Assembly: GCA_029266455.1 (NCBI GenBank)
Contig: JAQSWV010000047.1
Span: forward strand, 1 to 60,315
Source: Nocardioidaceae bacterium
Lineage (GTDB): Bacteria; Actinomycetota; Actinomycetes; Propionibacteriales; Nocardioidaceae
DNA length: 60,315 bases
Direction: 5' to 3'
Under the pieces are notes generated by a model. It was not told the DNA's origin. It worked only from the letters and a program-made list of their open reading frames with translations, and did no database searches. This document shows, in pieces, positions 8,056 to 17,619 of this stretch. Made by a program: the position numbers and the translations under genes. Positions within the stretch are counted from its first letter, which is position 1, and each line of letters opens with the position of its first letter.

Positions 8056-10742
8056 ATGACCAGCGAGCCAACCTTTCCCGCCGTCCACAGTGCAGGTGAC
8101 CTCGAGGAGCTGGACGAGTGGTCGGAGTCTTTCGACCAGCTCCTCGCTGCCGGGGGCCGCGCCCGTGCAGGTGCGGTGCTGCGCAGGCTGGGACAGCAGG
8201 CGGCCGATGTCGGGCTGGACGGCTACGAGACGGTCACCACCGACTATGTCAACACCATTGCGGCGTCGCAGGAGCCGGAGTTCCCCGGCGACGAGGACAT
8301 CGAACGCAGCTATCGGCGGCTGCTGCGCTGGAACGCATCAGCGTGGGTGGGCACATCTCGACGTACGCCGGCGCGGCCACCTTGTACGAGGTAGGGCTGA
8401 ATCACTTCTTCCGTGGACCCGACCACCCGGGCGGTGGGGACCAGGTGTTCTTCCAGGGCCATGCCTCTCCCGGCATGTATGCCCGCGCGTTCCTCGAGGG
8501 CCGGGTCACTGAAGCAGATCTCGACGGGTTCCGGCAGGAGAAGTCCAAGGCCCCCACTGCTCTGCCCTCCTACCCGCACCCTCGGCTGCTCCCCGACTTC
8601 TGGCAGTTCCCGACGGTGTCTATGGGCATCGGGCCGATGAACGCGATCTACCAGGCGCAGTTCAACCGCTACCTGCACGGCCGTGGCATCGCCGACACCA
8701 CGGACCAGCGGGTGTGGGCGTTCCTCGGGGACGGCGAGATGGACGAGCCGGAGTCCCGAGGTCTGCTGCAGCTGGCCGCGAACGACAAGCTGGACAACCT
8801 CATCTTCGTGGTCAACTGCAACCTGCAGCGGCTCGACGGTCCGGTACGCGGCAACGGCAAGATCGTCCAGGAGCTCGAGGGGTTCTTCCGAGGTGCTGGG
8901 TGGAACGTCATCAAGGTGCTGTGGGGCCGTGAGTGGGACCCGTTGCTGGCCGCTGACAGCGGCGGTGAGCTGGTCCGGATCATGAACGACACCCCTGACG
9001 GCGACTTCCAGACCTACAAGGGTGAGTCGGGTGCCTACATTCGCGAGAACTTCTTCGGCAAGAGCGCTGCCACCCAGAGGCTGGTCGCCGGACTCAGCGA
9101 CAACCAGATCTGGGGGTTGAAACGAGGTGGACACGACTACCACAAGGTCTACGCCGCCTACCACGCCGCCAGCCGCGGCAATGGCAAGCCCACGGTGATC
9201 CTGGCCAAGACGGTGAAGGGGTACGGCCTCGGGGCGAACTTCGAGGCCCGTAATGCCACCCACCAGATGAAGAAACTCACCGCAGCCGACCTCAAAGTGT
9301 TCCGCGATCTCCTGCAGATTCCGGTCACCGACAAACAGATCGACGCCGACTCCTACGGCGTTCCCTATTACACCCCTGGTCCCGACTCGCCGGAGATCTC
9401 CTATCTGCAGGAGCGGCGTCGCGAACTCGGCGGCTACGTCCCCGAACGCCGAGACAAGCCGCGGCCGTTGACCCTTCCCGACGCAAAGGTGTTCGACGGA
9501 GCGCGCAAGGGGTCCCGCAAACAGCAGGCCGCGACCACCATGGCGTTCGTTCGGCTTCTGCGGGACCTGATGCGCGACAAAGGAGTCGGCCCTCGAATTG
9601 TGCCGATCGTGCCTGACGAGGCCCGCACGTTCGGAATGGACTCGTTCTTCCCCACCGCCAAGATCTACAACCCCAACGGCCAGCAGTACACCGCCGTCGA
9701 CCGGGCCCTGATGCTCGCCTACAAGGAGTCCGAACAGGGCCAGATGCTGCACACCGGCATCAACGAAGCCGGGTCGATGGCCGCCTTCACCGCCGCCGGC
9801 ACCTCCTATGCCACGCATGGCGAACCGATGATCCCGGTGTACGTCTTCTACTCCATGTTCGGCTTCCAGCGCACCGGCGATCAGATGTGGGCGGCGATGG
9901 ACCAGATGGCTCGGGGGTTCATCATCGGTGCCACCGCCGGTCGCACCACCCTGACCGGTGAGGGGCTGCAGCACGCCGACGGGCACTCGCCCATCCTCGC
10001 GGCCACCAACCCGGCGGTGAAGGTCTACGACCCTGCCTATGGCTACGAGATCGCGCACATAGTCTCCGCCGGACTGCAGCAAATGTACGGACCCGACTCA
10101 TCCGACCCGAACGTCATGTACTACCTCACCGTTTACAACGAACCCATGCTGCAGCCTCAGGAGCCCGACGGCGTCGATGTCGACGGCATCGTGCGCGGGA
10201 TCCACCAGGTGTCCCGGGCCGAAGGGGAGCGCCCGCGCGTCCAGCTGCTCGGCTCCGGTGTGTCCGTTCCCTGGGTGCTCGAAGCCGCGCGGCTGCTGGA
10301 CCAGGAATGGGGAGTGGCGGCGGACGTCTGGTCGGTGACGTCGTGGACGGAGCTCCGCCGCGACGGTCTAGCCGCGGAAGAGCACAGCTTCCTCCACGCC
10401 GAAGAGGAGCGGCGGATCCCCTACGTCACCGAGAAGCTGGCCCGAGCGCCCGGTCCGGTAGTGGCCACCGCCGACTACGCCTCCGAGGTGCCCGACCAGA
10501 TCCGCCAGTTCCTGCCCCGCCCGTTCGCCACCCTCGGCGCCGACGGTCACGGCTTCTCCGACACCCGGGCGGCAGCTCGACGCTGGTTCCACATCGATGT
10601 CCAGTCGGTCGTGGTCCGAGCACTGCAGCTGCTCGCCGAGGACGGACAACTGGACGCCTCCGCGGCACAGACCGCGGCGCAGCGCTACCAGCTGCTCGAC
10701 GTTGCCGCAGGCAGCACTGGCACCGCCGGCGGCGACGCCTGA
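8056..10742 (+). pseudogene. aceE: Pyruvate dehydrogenase E1 component (homodimeric AceE type), frameshifted by an internal deletion
   Basis: Two frames together encode an AceE-type E1 enzyme, which decarboxylates pyruvate with thiamine diphosphate in the pyruvate dehydrogenase complex. The first runs from ATG 8056 to about 8330 ([17 protein letters not shown]). The second runs from about 8330 to the stop at 10742 ([25 protein letters not shown] onward). Both match the family closely, including [10 protein letters not shown]...[14 protein letters not shown] of the cofactor site. At the junction the residues normally between RWNA and GGH, about 11 of them, are missing. By eye about 34 bases are gone, which also shifts the frame by one. 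Translation from 8056 would stop at 8394, about 110 residues in. The remainder is intact, so this is either very recent inactivation or an assembly/sequencing error. The GTGGT repeat upstream is intact. Confidence 0.85.
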
Positions 10743-10889
10743 CATGGCGCGGGCCTACCACCGGGCACGCGCGGGTGGCAGCTCCGGTGGGCTGACTGCC
10801 GCGGGGTCGGGGTCGCGAGGCCGCGTCTGACCACCGTGCCGCCCGACCCCTTGCTCGGTATGTTCACTGCAACCGAGGTGGCGTCAGTC

Positions 10890-10903
10890 CCTGTCTCGAC
10901 AGG
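10890..10903. promoter_or_regulatory. 14-bp inverted repeat upstream of the malic enzyme gene
   Basis: CCTGTC-TC-GACAGG is a perfect 6-bp inverted repeat around two bases, ending 39 bases before the malic enzyme start. Its size and symmetry fit a dimeric repressor site. It lacks a T-tract and is too short to be a good terminator. No regulator is identifiable. Confidence 0.3.
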
Positions 10904-10942
10904 CTAGGCGCGTCTCGTTCACAGCAGACGGAAGGGAAGGTC

Positions 10943-12346
10943 ATGGCTGCTCCGAGCCCCGGCTACTCCATCACCGCTCGCGTCGACGTGCTCGCCTCGT
11001 CGGCTGCCACAGGCGACCTCGTGGCGGCGGTGGCCGAGGCTGGGGGAGTGGTGACCGCGCTGGACGTCGCCGAGTCTCGCGCCGACCGACTGATTGTCGA
11101 CATCAGTTTCGATGCCTCGGACGCTGATCACGCCGATCGGATCACGGCGAATATGGGCGACGTGGCCGGCACCCGGGTGGGCAAGGTCAGCGACCGCACG
11201 TTTCTGTTGCACCTGGGCGGCAAGCTGGAGGTGGTCTCCAAGGTTCCGCTCAGGCACCGGGATGACTTGTCCCGCGCCTACACGCCAGGCGTTGCCCGGG
11301 TCTGCATGGCGATCGCGGAGAATCCCGCCGAGGCGCGGCATCTGACGATCAAGCGCAACACAGTAGCGGTGGTCACCGATGGGTCCGCGGTTCTGGGGCT
11401 CGGGAACATCGGACCCGCAGCCGCGCTGCCGGTGATGGAGGGTAAGGCCGCACTGTTCAAGCAGTTCGCCGGTGTCGACGCCTGGCCCGTCTGCCTGGAT
11501 ACCCAGGACACCGAGCAGATCGTCGAGATCGTCAAGGCCATCGCACCCGCCTACGGCGGGATCAACCTGGAGGACATCGCTGCGCCTCGGTGTTTCGAGG
11601 TCGAGGCGCGGCTACGCGCCGAGCTGGACATCCCGGTCTTCCACGACGACCAGCACGGCACTGCAATCGTGGTGCTGGCCGCCCTGACCAACGCACTGAA
11701 GGTGGTGGACAAGGGCCTCGAGGACGTCCGCATCGTGGTGAGCGGCGTAGGGGCCGCGGGCCACGCGATCATCGCGCTGCTCCTCGCCCAGGGGGCGAAC
11801 CACATCGTGGCCTGTGGGCGAGACGGAGCCCTTCACCGCGGGTTGGAAGAATTGCCGCCGACCCGCCAGTGGATCGCCGACCACACGAACCCGGAGGAAT
11901 TCAGCGGGTCGGTGCAGGAGGCCCTTGCCGGCGCCGACGTCTTCATCGGGGTGTCCGCTCCACACCTGCTGACCGGCGATGACGTTGCCACGATGGCGGA
12001 GCAGGCGATCGTGTTCGCACTGGCCAATCCCGACCCCGAGGTGGACCCGATCGCAGCAGGCAAGCACGCTGCCGTGGTCGCTACGGGACGGTCAGATGTT
12101 CCCAACCAGATCAACAACGTGCTCGCATTCCCCGGCTTCTTCCGCGGGATGCTGGACGCAGGCACGAGCGAGATCACCGCAGCGGTCATGCTCGCGGCAG
12201 CCAACGCCATCGCTGACGCGGTCGCACCGAACGAGCTCAACGCGAGCTTCATCGTCCCTTCGGTCTTCGACCCTGCCGTGGCCCCGAATGTGGCAGACGC
12301 CGTCCAAGCGGCCGCTTTGGACGACGTTAGCCACAATGTTGACTGA
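10943..12346 (+). CDS. NAD-dependent malic enzyme with N-terminal ACT-like domain
   Basis: A protein of 467 residues, ATG 10943 with GAAGGGAAGG just upstream. Residues about 5-85 form a small ACT-like regulatory domain ([28 protein letters not shown]). The malic enzyme core follows: [57 protein letters not shown] with the metal-binding DD, and a Rossmann NAD-binding region ([13 protein letters not shown]). It oxidatively decarboxylates malate to pyruvate in the cytosol. It follows the pyruvate dehydrogenase gene on the same strand, so both act on the pyruvate node. The gap of 200 bases suggests separate transcription. NAD rather than NADP use is inferred from the short two-domain architecture. 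Confidence 0.9.
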   Translation: MAAPSPGYSITARVDVLASSAATGDLVAAVAEAGGVVTALDVAESRADRLIVDISFDASDADHADRITANMGDVAGTRVGKVSDRTFLLHLGGKLEVVSKVPLRHRDDLSRAYTPGVARVCMAIAENPAEARHLTIKRNTVAVVTDGSAVLGLGNIGPAAALPVMEGKAALFKQFAGVDAWPVCLDTQDTEQIVEIVKAIAPAYGGINLEDIAAPRCFEVEARLRAELDIPVFHDDQHGTAIVVLAALTNALKVVDKGLEDVRIVVSGVGAAGHAIIALLLAQGANHIVACGRDGALHRGLEELPPTRQWIADHTNPEEFSGSVQEALAGADVFIGVSAPHLLTGDDVATMAEQAIVFALANPDPEVDPIAAGKHAAVVATGRSDVPNQINNVLAFPGFFRGMLDAGTSEITAAVMLAAANAIADAVAPNELNASFIVPSVFDPAVAPNVADAVQAAALDDVSHNVD

Positions 12347-12434
12347 CGCTTGTCCGCGTGTCTGCGAAATCGTTGTGGGAGCCGGGCCGCCTTACGAGCG
12401 CCGTGGGGACACCCGCAGGTGACGGGAGCAGACA

Positions 12435-13619
12435 CTAGCTGCTCAGAAAGATTCCGGTACGTGGCTTGGGCTGCACGTAGGTCGTCTTGGGGCTCATGAC
12501 TTCGTGACGCTCGGCCACCGAGATCAACTCTTCGATGTCGGGGGCGTGAAGGGCGAACACTATGCCCTGTTCGGCGTCGCACTCGCGCATAGTGGCGCCG
12601 AGGTCTCGCAGGTCGGGGACGAACTCCAGTCGCGGACTGTCGCAGTCAATGCCCAGCAGCGGTAACAGCACCTCCTCGTGCAGCATCGTGACATCGAGGC
12701 CGGCGACCCCTGGGAGTCGTCGTGGCTCCCGTGGATGCAGCACGCACCAGCGGCCGTCGGCGTACATTCCGATCGTGCCCGGGCCGACGCCCAGGTCGCG
12801 AGCAGGAGCGATGTCGAAGCGCGTGCCGAGCCCATCCAGCAGCGCCGGCAGCGCGACTGGGCCGCGGACCCGGCGGTGGAAGGCGTGGAGCGCAATGTGG
12901 TCCTGCGGGTAGAGCGCGCAGAGCACCGCCCCGGACTCCGGCTGGCCGTCGCGCTCCCAACAGGTGGTGGCGGCCGCCAGGCGATGATGACCGTCGGCGA
13001 CGTACAGCCGGTGGTTGCTCAGCTGACGAGCCAGCGCGGCTGCCTCCGAGGGCCCGGCCCGCCACACTGACTGCGTCACACCACTGGAGTCGGTGAAGTC
13101 AAGAAGCGCCGGCTGTGCGACGATCCGGGCGGTCAGCTCGGCCACCAAGGAGTCGACTGGGTGGAAAAGGGTCACGAGCTCGGACCGCTTCGACACCTGT
13201 CCGTAGTGGCGGACAAGGCCGGCCACGCGCTCGGACTGCACGGCTTCATGGCCGAGTACGCGCCCGTCATTACAGCCTGCGACGGCGACGCTCGCGATCA
13301 CTCCCGTGTGCTCGCGGCCTCGGTCGCTCATCCGGTAGACGAACACTGCCGGCTCGGGTACGGGGAGGTATGCGCCCGACTCCAGCAGCCGTTGCAATGC
13401 CCTGGCCTGCACCGACTCGGTGGCGCCCTCGCCGGGGGGTTCTATCAGCGCCAGGGGGTCGCTGGTCACGTGCAGGTAGCTGTCGGGGTTGTTCGCCAGG
13501 ATCTTGCGGCGTTCGGTCTCGGTGAGAACGTCGTGCAGCGGACTCACCACACGGGCGGCCCACTGAGGTGTCACCATGTGGGCGCTCACACTGCGGACCA
13601 GCAGGTGCCCCTGACTCAT
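12435..13619 (-). CDS. DUF1015 family protein, third gene of the serA-serC operon
   Basis: A protein of 394 residues. It carries the family hallmarks: a start resembling PQWAARVVSPLHDVL, an AVFVYRM strand, and the motif LYVADGHHRLAAA near residue 210. The start overlaps the serC stop by four bases (13616-13619), so translation is probably coupled. DUF1015 genes often accompany serine biosynthesis genes, but to my knowledge the biochemical function is not established. The DGHHR motif resembles the active-site loop of ParB-like serine kinases, which suggests a role on serine or phosphoserine. That is an inference from one motif. A GAGCAG/CTGCTC hairpin overlaps the stop (12426-12444) and faces the convergent malic enzyme gene. 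Confidence 0.85.
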   Translation of the reverse strand: MSQGHLLVRSVSAHMVTPQWAARVVSPLHDVLTETERRKILANNPDSYLHVTSDPLALIEPPGEGATESVQARALQRLLESGAYLPVPEPAVFVYRMSDRGREHTGVIASVAVAGCNDGRVLGHEAVQSERVAGLVRHYGQVSKRSELVTLFHPVDSLVAELTARIVAQPALLDFTDSSGVTQSVWRAGPSEAAALARQLSNHRLYVADGHHRLAAATTCWERDGQPESGAVLCALYPQDHIALHAFHRRVRGPVALPALLDGLGTRFDIAPARDLGVGPGTIGMYADGRWCVLHPREPRRLPGVAGLDVTMLHEEVLLPLLGIDCDSPRLEFVPDLRDLGATMRECDAEQGIVFALHAPDIEELISVAERHEVMSPKTTYVQPKPRTGIFLSS

Positions 13620-14698
13620 CCTGCGCTCCCGGCGAAGTCGCGCATGAACGAAGCGAGCTCCTCGACCCCTTCGTCCGGCATCGCGTTGTAGATGCTCGCC
13701 CGCATGCCACCGACACTGCGGTGACCTTTCAGATTGACCAGACCGCTCTGGCGGGCCTCGGCGAGAAAGCGGCCGTCGAGATCTGGTGACGCGAGCCGGA
13801 AGACGAGGTTGGTACGGGATCGGGCCTGCGGCTGAGCCGGGCCGGTGTAGAAGCCGCTGCTGCTGTCGATCACGTCATAGATGCGATTCGATCGTCGGGT
13901 CGCCCGCTCGGCCATCCCGGACAGCCCGCCGCGGTCCTGAATCCAGCGCAGCATCTTCTCCATGACGTAGATCGAGAACATCGGCGGCGTGTTGAGCAGA
14001 CTCCCCGCGGCGGCGTGGCCGGCGTAGCCGAGGTACGACGGCAGCCCGGCAACACAGTCCTCCAAGGCGCTGCGCCGAATGACTACGACGGCGAGACCTG
14101 CGGGTCCGAGGTTCTTCTGCACGCCGCCGTAGACCAGGTCTACACGCTCCCAATCGATGGGTTGGGTGAGGAAGTCCGAGGAGATGTCCACGACCAACGG
14201 CACGCCCAGATCAGGCAATGACCGAAGCTGGATCCCTTCGATGGTCTCGTTCGACGTCACATGCACGTAGCGGGTGCCGGGCCGCACCTCTATCTCGTCG
14301 GGCTGGGGCATCCGGCTGAACCGATGGTCGGTGCCGTCCCAGGCGAGGTACGCCGAGCAGACGCGCTCGGCATCGGCGTGCGCCGCCTTTCCCCATGCCC
14401 CGGAGCGGACATGTCCGACGCTCGATCCGGCGGGAACCAGGTTCATCGGCACCATGGCGAACTGCAGGAGCGCACCGCCCTGCAGGAACAGCACCTCGAA
14501 CTCGTCGGGGACCTCGAGCGTCCGGCGCAAGCGGTCGAGCGCGGCGCTGTGCACAGCATCGTAGTCGGAGCTGCGGTGGCTCATCTCGATCAAGGACATG
14601 CCACTGCCTTGATAGTCCAGGAGCTCGTCCTGTACCTCGGCGAGCACCTCGACCGGCAGCGTGCACGGCCCGGCGCAGAAGTTCCGAACGCGGTTCAC
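13616..14698 (-). CDS. serC: Phosphoserine aminotransferase
   Basis: A protein of 360 residues that starts RVRNFCAGPCTLPVEVLAEVQDELLDYQGSGMSLIEMSHRS, the classic SerC opening. The PLP lysine sits in LVYGGVQKNLGPAG (about residue 195), and the C-terminus has GHRSVGGMRASIYNAMPDEGVEEL. It transfers the amino group of glutamate to 3-phosphohydroxypyruvate, the second step of serine synthesis. The start codon overlaps the serA stop, and the stop overlaps the next start (both 4-base overlaps). The three genes are therefore one tightly coupled operon. No serB-like phosphatase is in the window. Confidence 0.95.
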   Translation of the reverse strand: MNRVRNFCAGPCTLPVEVLAEVQDELLDYQGSGMSLIEMSHRSSDYDAVHSAALDRLRRTLEVPDEFEVLFLQGGALLQFAMVPMNLVPAGSSVGHVRSGAWGKAAHADAERVCSAYLAWDGTDHRFSRMPQPDEIEVRPGTRYVHVTSNETIEGIQLRSLPDLGVPLVVDISSDFLTQPIDWERVDLVYGGVQKNLGPAGLAVVVIRRSALEDCVAGLPSYLGYAGHAAAGSLLNTPPMFSIYVMEKMLRWIQDRGGLSGMAERATRRSNRIYDVIDSSSGFYTGPAQPQARSRTNLVFRLASPDLDGRFLAEARQSGLVNLKGHRSVGGMRASIYNAMPDEGVEELASFMRDFAGSAG

Positions 14699-15705
14699 TG
14701 GGCCGCCCCGCTTTCTACCACCTGGTGGCGGGGCTGCCGGTCGGGCTTGTTCACGACGTTGAGCAGCTCACCGCCGTCGAAAGCGTTGATGACCTCCTCC
14801 ACACCGTCGACGACGGCCTCCTGGGCCTGCTGGGTCGACGCGCCGACGTGGTGGGTGCCGACGACGCGTGGGTGAGCCGCCAGCGGCGAGTGCCAGTCGG
14901 CGGAGCCGGAGTCGGGCTCGTCGGGGAAGACGTCGAGTCCGGCGGACAGCGTGCCCGCGTCCAGCCGGACCATGAGGGCCTGGACGTCGACCACACCGGC
15001 GCGTGAGGTGTTCAGCAGGATTCCGGGCTGCAGCGCGTCGAGGACATCGTCACCGACCATGTCGCGTGTCTCCGCGTTCATCGGCACGTGCAGGGAGAGT
15101 ACGTCCACACTCGAGGCCAGCGTCACCAGATCGGGAACGAGCTCGATCCCGAGCTCGTCGATCCGCCGGGAGATTTCTGGAGAGCGCGAGCCCTTGGCCT
15201 GCGCCATCAGCCGCATACCGAACCCGGCCGCCCGCTCCGCGACCGCCAGGCCGATGCTGCCAAGCCCCACGATGCCAAGCGACCGCCCGTAGAGGCCGCG
15301 CCCGACGGCACCGAACCGCTGCTTGTTCCAGCGTCCCGCGCGCAACTCGCTGGTGCTGTCCGGAATCGCCCGGTCGACCGCCAGCAGCAGGCCCATGGTG
15401 AGCTCGGCCACTGCTACGGAGTTCCGCCCCGGAACGTTCGCCACCAGCACGCCGGTTCGAGTCGCCTCGTCGCAGTCGATCGTGTTCGTGCCCGCGCCTG
15501 CCCGCACCACCAGCCGCAGCGAGTCGGCCGCCGCCAAGACACTCGCCGTCACCCGGGTGCTGCGGACCACCACGACGTCCATCCCTGCCACGGCCCCCGG
15601 CAAGGAAGCCTCGGTGAGGTCGGCGTCGACCACACACTCATGGCCGCGGCTCTTCATCGCCTCCACGAAACGGTCCGGCAGACGGTCAGCGACAAGAATG
15701 CGCAT
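14695..15705 (-). CDS. serA: D-3-phosphoglycerate dehydrogenase, short form
   Basis: A protein of 336 residues from ATG 15705, chosen because GGAGGAA precedes it and the protein begins MRILVADRLPDRF. The frame is open to 15933, but that part is not protein-like. D-2-hydroxyacid dehydrogenase signatures are clear: VVRAGAGTNTID, GRSLGIVGLGSIG (NAD-binding), LHVPMNAETRDMV, ILLNTSRAGVVD, and HHVGASTQQAQEAV with the catalytic His. It lacks the intervening and ACT domains of the long actinobacterial SerA, so serine feedback through an ACT domain is not expected. Linkage to serC supports the assignment over other hydroxyacid dehydrogenases. First gene of the operon. Confidence 0.9.
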   Translation of the reverse strand: MRILVADRLPDRFVEAMKSRGHECVVDADLTEASLPGAVAGMDVVVVRSTRVTASVLAAADSLRLVVRAGAGTNTIDCDEATRTGVLVANVPGRNSVAVAELTMGLLLAVDRAIPDSTSELRAGRWNKQRFGAVGRGLYGRSLGIVGLGSIGLAVAERAAGFGMRLMAQAKGSRSPEISRRIDELGIELVPDLVTLASSVDVLSLHVPMNAETRDMVGDDVLDALQPGILLNTSRAGVVDVQALMVRLDAGTLSAGLDVFPDEPDSGSADWHSPLAAHPRVVGTHHVGASTQQAQEAVVDGVEEVINAFDGGELLNVVNKPDRQPRHQVVESGAAQ

Positions 15706-16057
15706 CCAGGTTCCTCCAGCCGCGCGGCAACGAGTCAACAATTCGCCGGCGTGCGGACAATAGCCGCGCAGCAGTTCCGACGATGGTGCTGGAGCCGAGC
15801 GTGACACAGACCCCCACTGTTGCGCCATAGGAAATGGGTTGCGCCTGTTGGAACCACCGGCTGCCGGAGCTGGTGGCTGACCACCACGCTGCGACTCCTC
15901 CAGACGCACCACCGCGCCTCCCTGCGAGGTCAAGCGTCCGGCGAGCGTCTTCGCCCGCGTCGGTCTGGGAGACTCGGGGGACCTGGGTGCGCACCGGGCG
16001 AGCGGCTCTGAGCCGCACTGGCTGGCGGGTGGAGGGGCGTGGAGGCGGGAGAGAGAT
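15706..16057. other. Divergent intergenic region between serA and the hydrolase gene
   Basis: About 350 bases between divergent starts, expected to hold both promoters. I see an imperfect hairpin near 15853-15875 (CCACC..GCT / AGC..GGTGG) on the serA side. A purine-rich leader (GGAGGCGGGAGAGA) precedes the hydrolase GTG. No known riboswitch fold or open frame with family similarity was recognised. Confidence 0.4.
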
Positions 16058-16825
16058 GTGCACGGTATTCGTGTCGTGATGCTGCCCGGAGCGGTGGTGC
16101 CGGCGGGCCTTGCCTACGGCGCTCTGGTGGAGGAGCTGGGTGCTGACGTCCACGCGGTCACGAAGGACCTGGAGGTGTACCGGGATGACGTCCCACCCCG
16201 GGACTACTCGCTGGACCACGAGGTGGAGGGCGTGAGGGCCGAGGCGGACGGTCGCGGTTGGAAGCGTTTCCACCTGGTGGGCTACTCGGCGGGCGGATCC
16301 GCGGCGCTGGCGTTCGCGGCCCACCATCCGGCACGAGTGCTGAGCCTGTCGGTGCTCGAGCCAGCATGGGCGGGCGGCTGGGGCTGGAGCGCCGCCCACA
16401 GGCAGCTGTGGGCCAGCTACGGCGCGCTGGAGAACCTGCCACCAGCGGAGTCCATGCGGGCGTTCATGCGACTGCAGGTGCGCCAGGATGTTGCTCTGCC
16501 CCCAGCACCCAGTGGCTCCGAACCGCCGTGGATGGCCCGGCGACCCGCCGGGATTCAGGCTCTGCTGCACAGCTTCACGAGCTACCACCTCGACCGTGCC
16601 GCTCTGTCGGCGTTCGCGTCACCGGTCTACTTCGCACTGGGGGGTCGCAGCAACCCCGACCAGTTCGCCGAGGAAGCCGACCGGCTGAGCCGTGTCTTCG
16701 CTGACTTCACTCTCGAGGTGTTCGTCGACCGGCACCACTTCGACCCGCCCCACCGGGTGGAGCCAGCGCGCCTCGCCAGGTCGCTCCGCGCGACGTGGGC
16801 GCGAGGTGAGCAACCGGCGCCCTGA
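16058..16825 (+). CDS. Alpha/beta hydrolase
   Basis: A protein of 255 residues, GTG 16058 preceded by GGAGGCGGGAGAGA. The fold is evident from VVMLPGAVVPAGLAYGALVEEL, the nucleophile elbow HLVGYSAGGSAALAFAAHHP (Ser near residue 74), a lid region with LEPAWAGGWGW, and a late FALGGRS strand. DRHHFDPPHR near the C-terminus supplies the probable catalytic His. Substrate unknown. The gene stands alone and is followed by decayed gene fragments. Confidence 0.8.
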   Translation: MHGIRVVMLPGAVVPAGLAYGALVEELGADVHAVTKDLEVYRDDVPPRDYSLDHEVEGVRAEADGRGWKRFHLVGYSAGGSAALAFAAHHPARVLSLSVLEPAWAGGWGWSAAHRQLWASYGALENLPPAESMRAFMRLQVRQDVALPPAPSGSEPPWMARRPAGIQALLHSFTSYHLDRAALSAFASPVYFALGGRSNPDQFAEEADRLSRVFADFTLEVFVDRHHFDPPHRVEPARLARSLRATWARGEQPAP

Positions 16826-16946
16826 CGAGCCGCCCGGCCATGCTCGCGACATCGCCGCCGGGGCCCGCACATCGTTGCTGTCAGGCCGCTTCGGACCAGG
16901 CCATCAGGCGGGTCAGGCTTCGCCTGCGTTTGGCCGAGGTGGGATC

Positions 16947-17400
16947 ATGGACACATGTCGACGCGGGACGGGAGTGGCTGAGCTCCTCGAACGAGAGCCG
17001 GCCCTGGGCGCTCGATGAAGCGCTGGCGGCCGCGGCACGAGGTCGTGGCTCCATCGCCCTCATCGGCGGCGAGCCTGGGATCGGCAAGACAGCTCTGGTC
17101 ACCGCGTTCGCCCACGGTGCCGCTGCCCGGTGTCGTGTGCTGCTGGGAATCTGCGACGACCTGGCGACTCCCCGTCCTCTAGGCGCTTTCCGGGAGCTGG
17201 CCGAGACCTTCAACGGACCGCTGGCGGAGTGGCTGCGGCGGGGACGGGTGCCGGATGCGTTCCCGACCCTGCTGCAGGAGGAGCTGCGTGCGGGCCCGGA
17301 CCCGACGCTGCTGATCATCGAGGACGTCCACTGGGCCGGTCAGGCGACTATCGAGGCGGTGACGGTCGTCGGTCGGGGCGAGCCTCCTGTGCTGCTCGGC
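16947..17400 (+). pseudogene. 5' relic of a LuxR-family AAA ATPase regulator gene
   Basis: From ATG 16947 the sequence reads VAELLEREPALG in one frame. After a frame change near 17010-17020 it continues in another as LDEALAAAARGRGSIALIGGEPGIGKTALV, with the Walker A motif. Then come CDDLATPRPLGAFRELAE and TLLIIEDVHWAG (Walker B). This is the N-terminal ATPase opening of large LuxR regulators, which are normally about 900 residues. Everything after about residue 150, including the DNA-binding domain, is gone. An early frameshift plus truncation makes it non-functional. It runs directly into an OsmC fragment. Confidence 0.75.
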
Positions 17401-17447
17401 GCCAACCGAGGGCCGAACGCCTCGCCGGGCAGCGACCCGGCACCTCG

Positions 17448-17591
17448 ATCCGCGCCCGCGGTCACGTATCGAGTCCCAACGCGACGCGCGAGCAGCTCGA
17501 GGAGCTGTGTCAGTACGTGCAGGACACGTCTCCCGTGCTCGACTCACTGGTTCATCCGGTGCCCGTCGAGACGACGCTCGACCTCGTCTGA
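17448..17591 (+). pseudogene. 3' relic of an OsmC-family gene
   Basis: The last 47 codons before the stop at 17591 read IRARGHVSSPNATREQ, then LEELCQYVQDTSPVLDSL and VHPVPVETTLDLV. That matches the C-terminal helix with the second redox Cys and the closing strand of OsmC/Ohr-like peroxiredoxins. No N-terminal half exists: the upstream sequence is the truncated ATPase relic in another frame. The two relics were probably joined by a deletion. Confidence 0.6.
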
Positions 17592-17619
17592 CCAGAACCG
17601 ACACCCGAAGGAGATGATC

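Noticed and set aside
8310-10082. 590-codon minus-strand frame over aceE
   Set aside because: Antisense shadow of a well-conserved AceE coding region.
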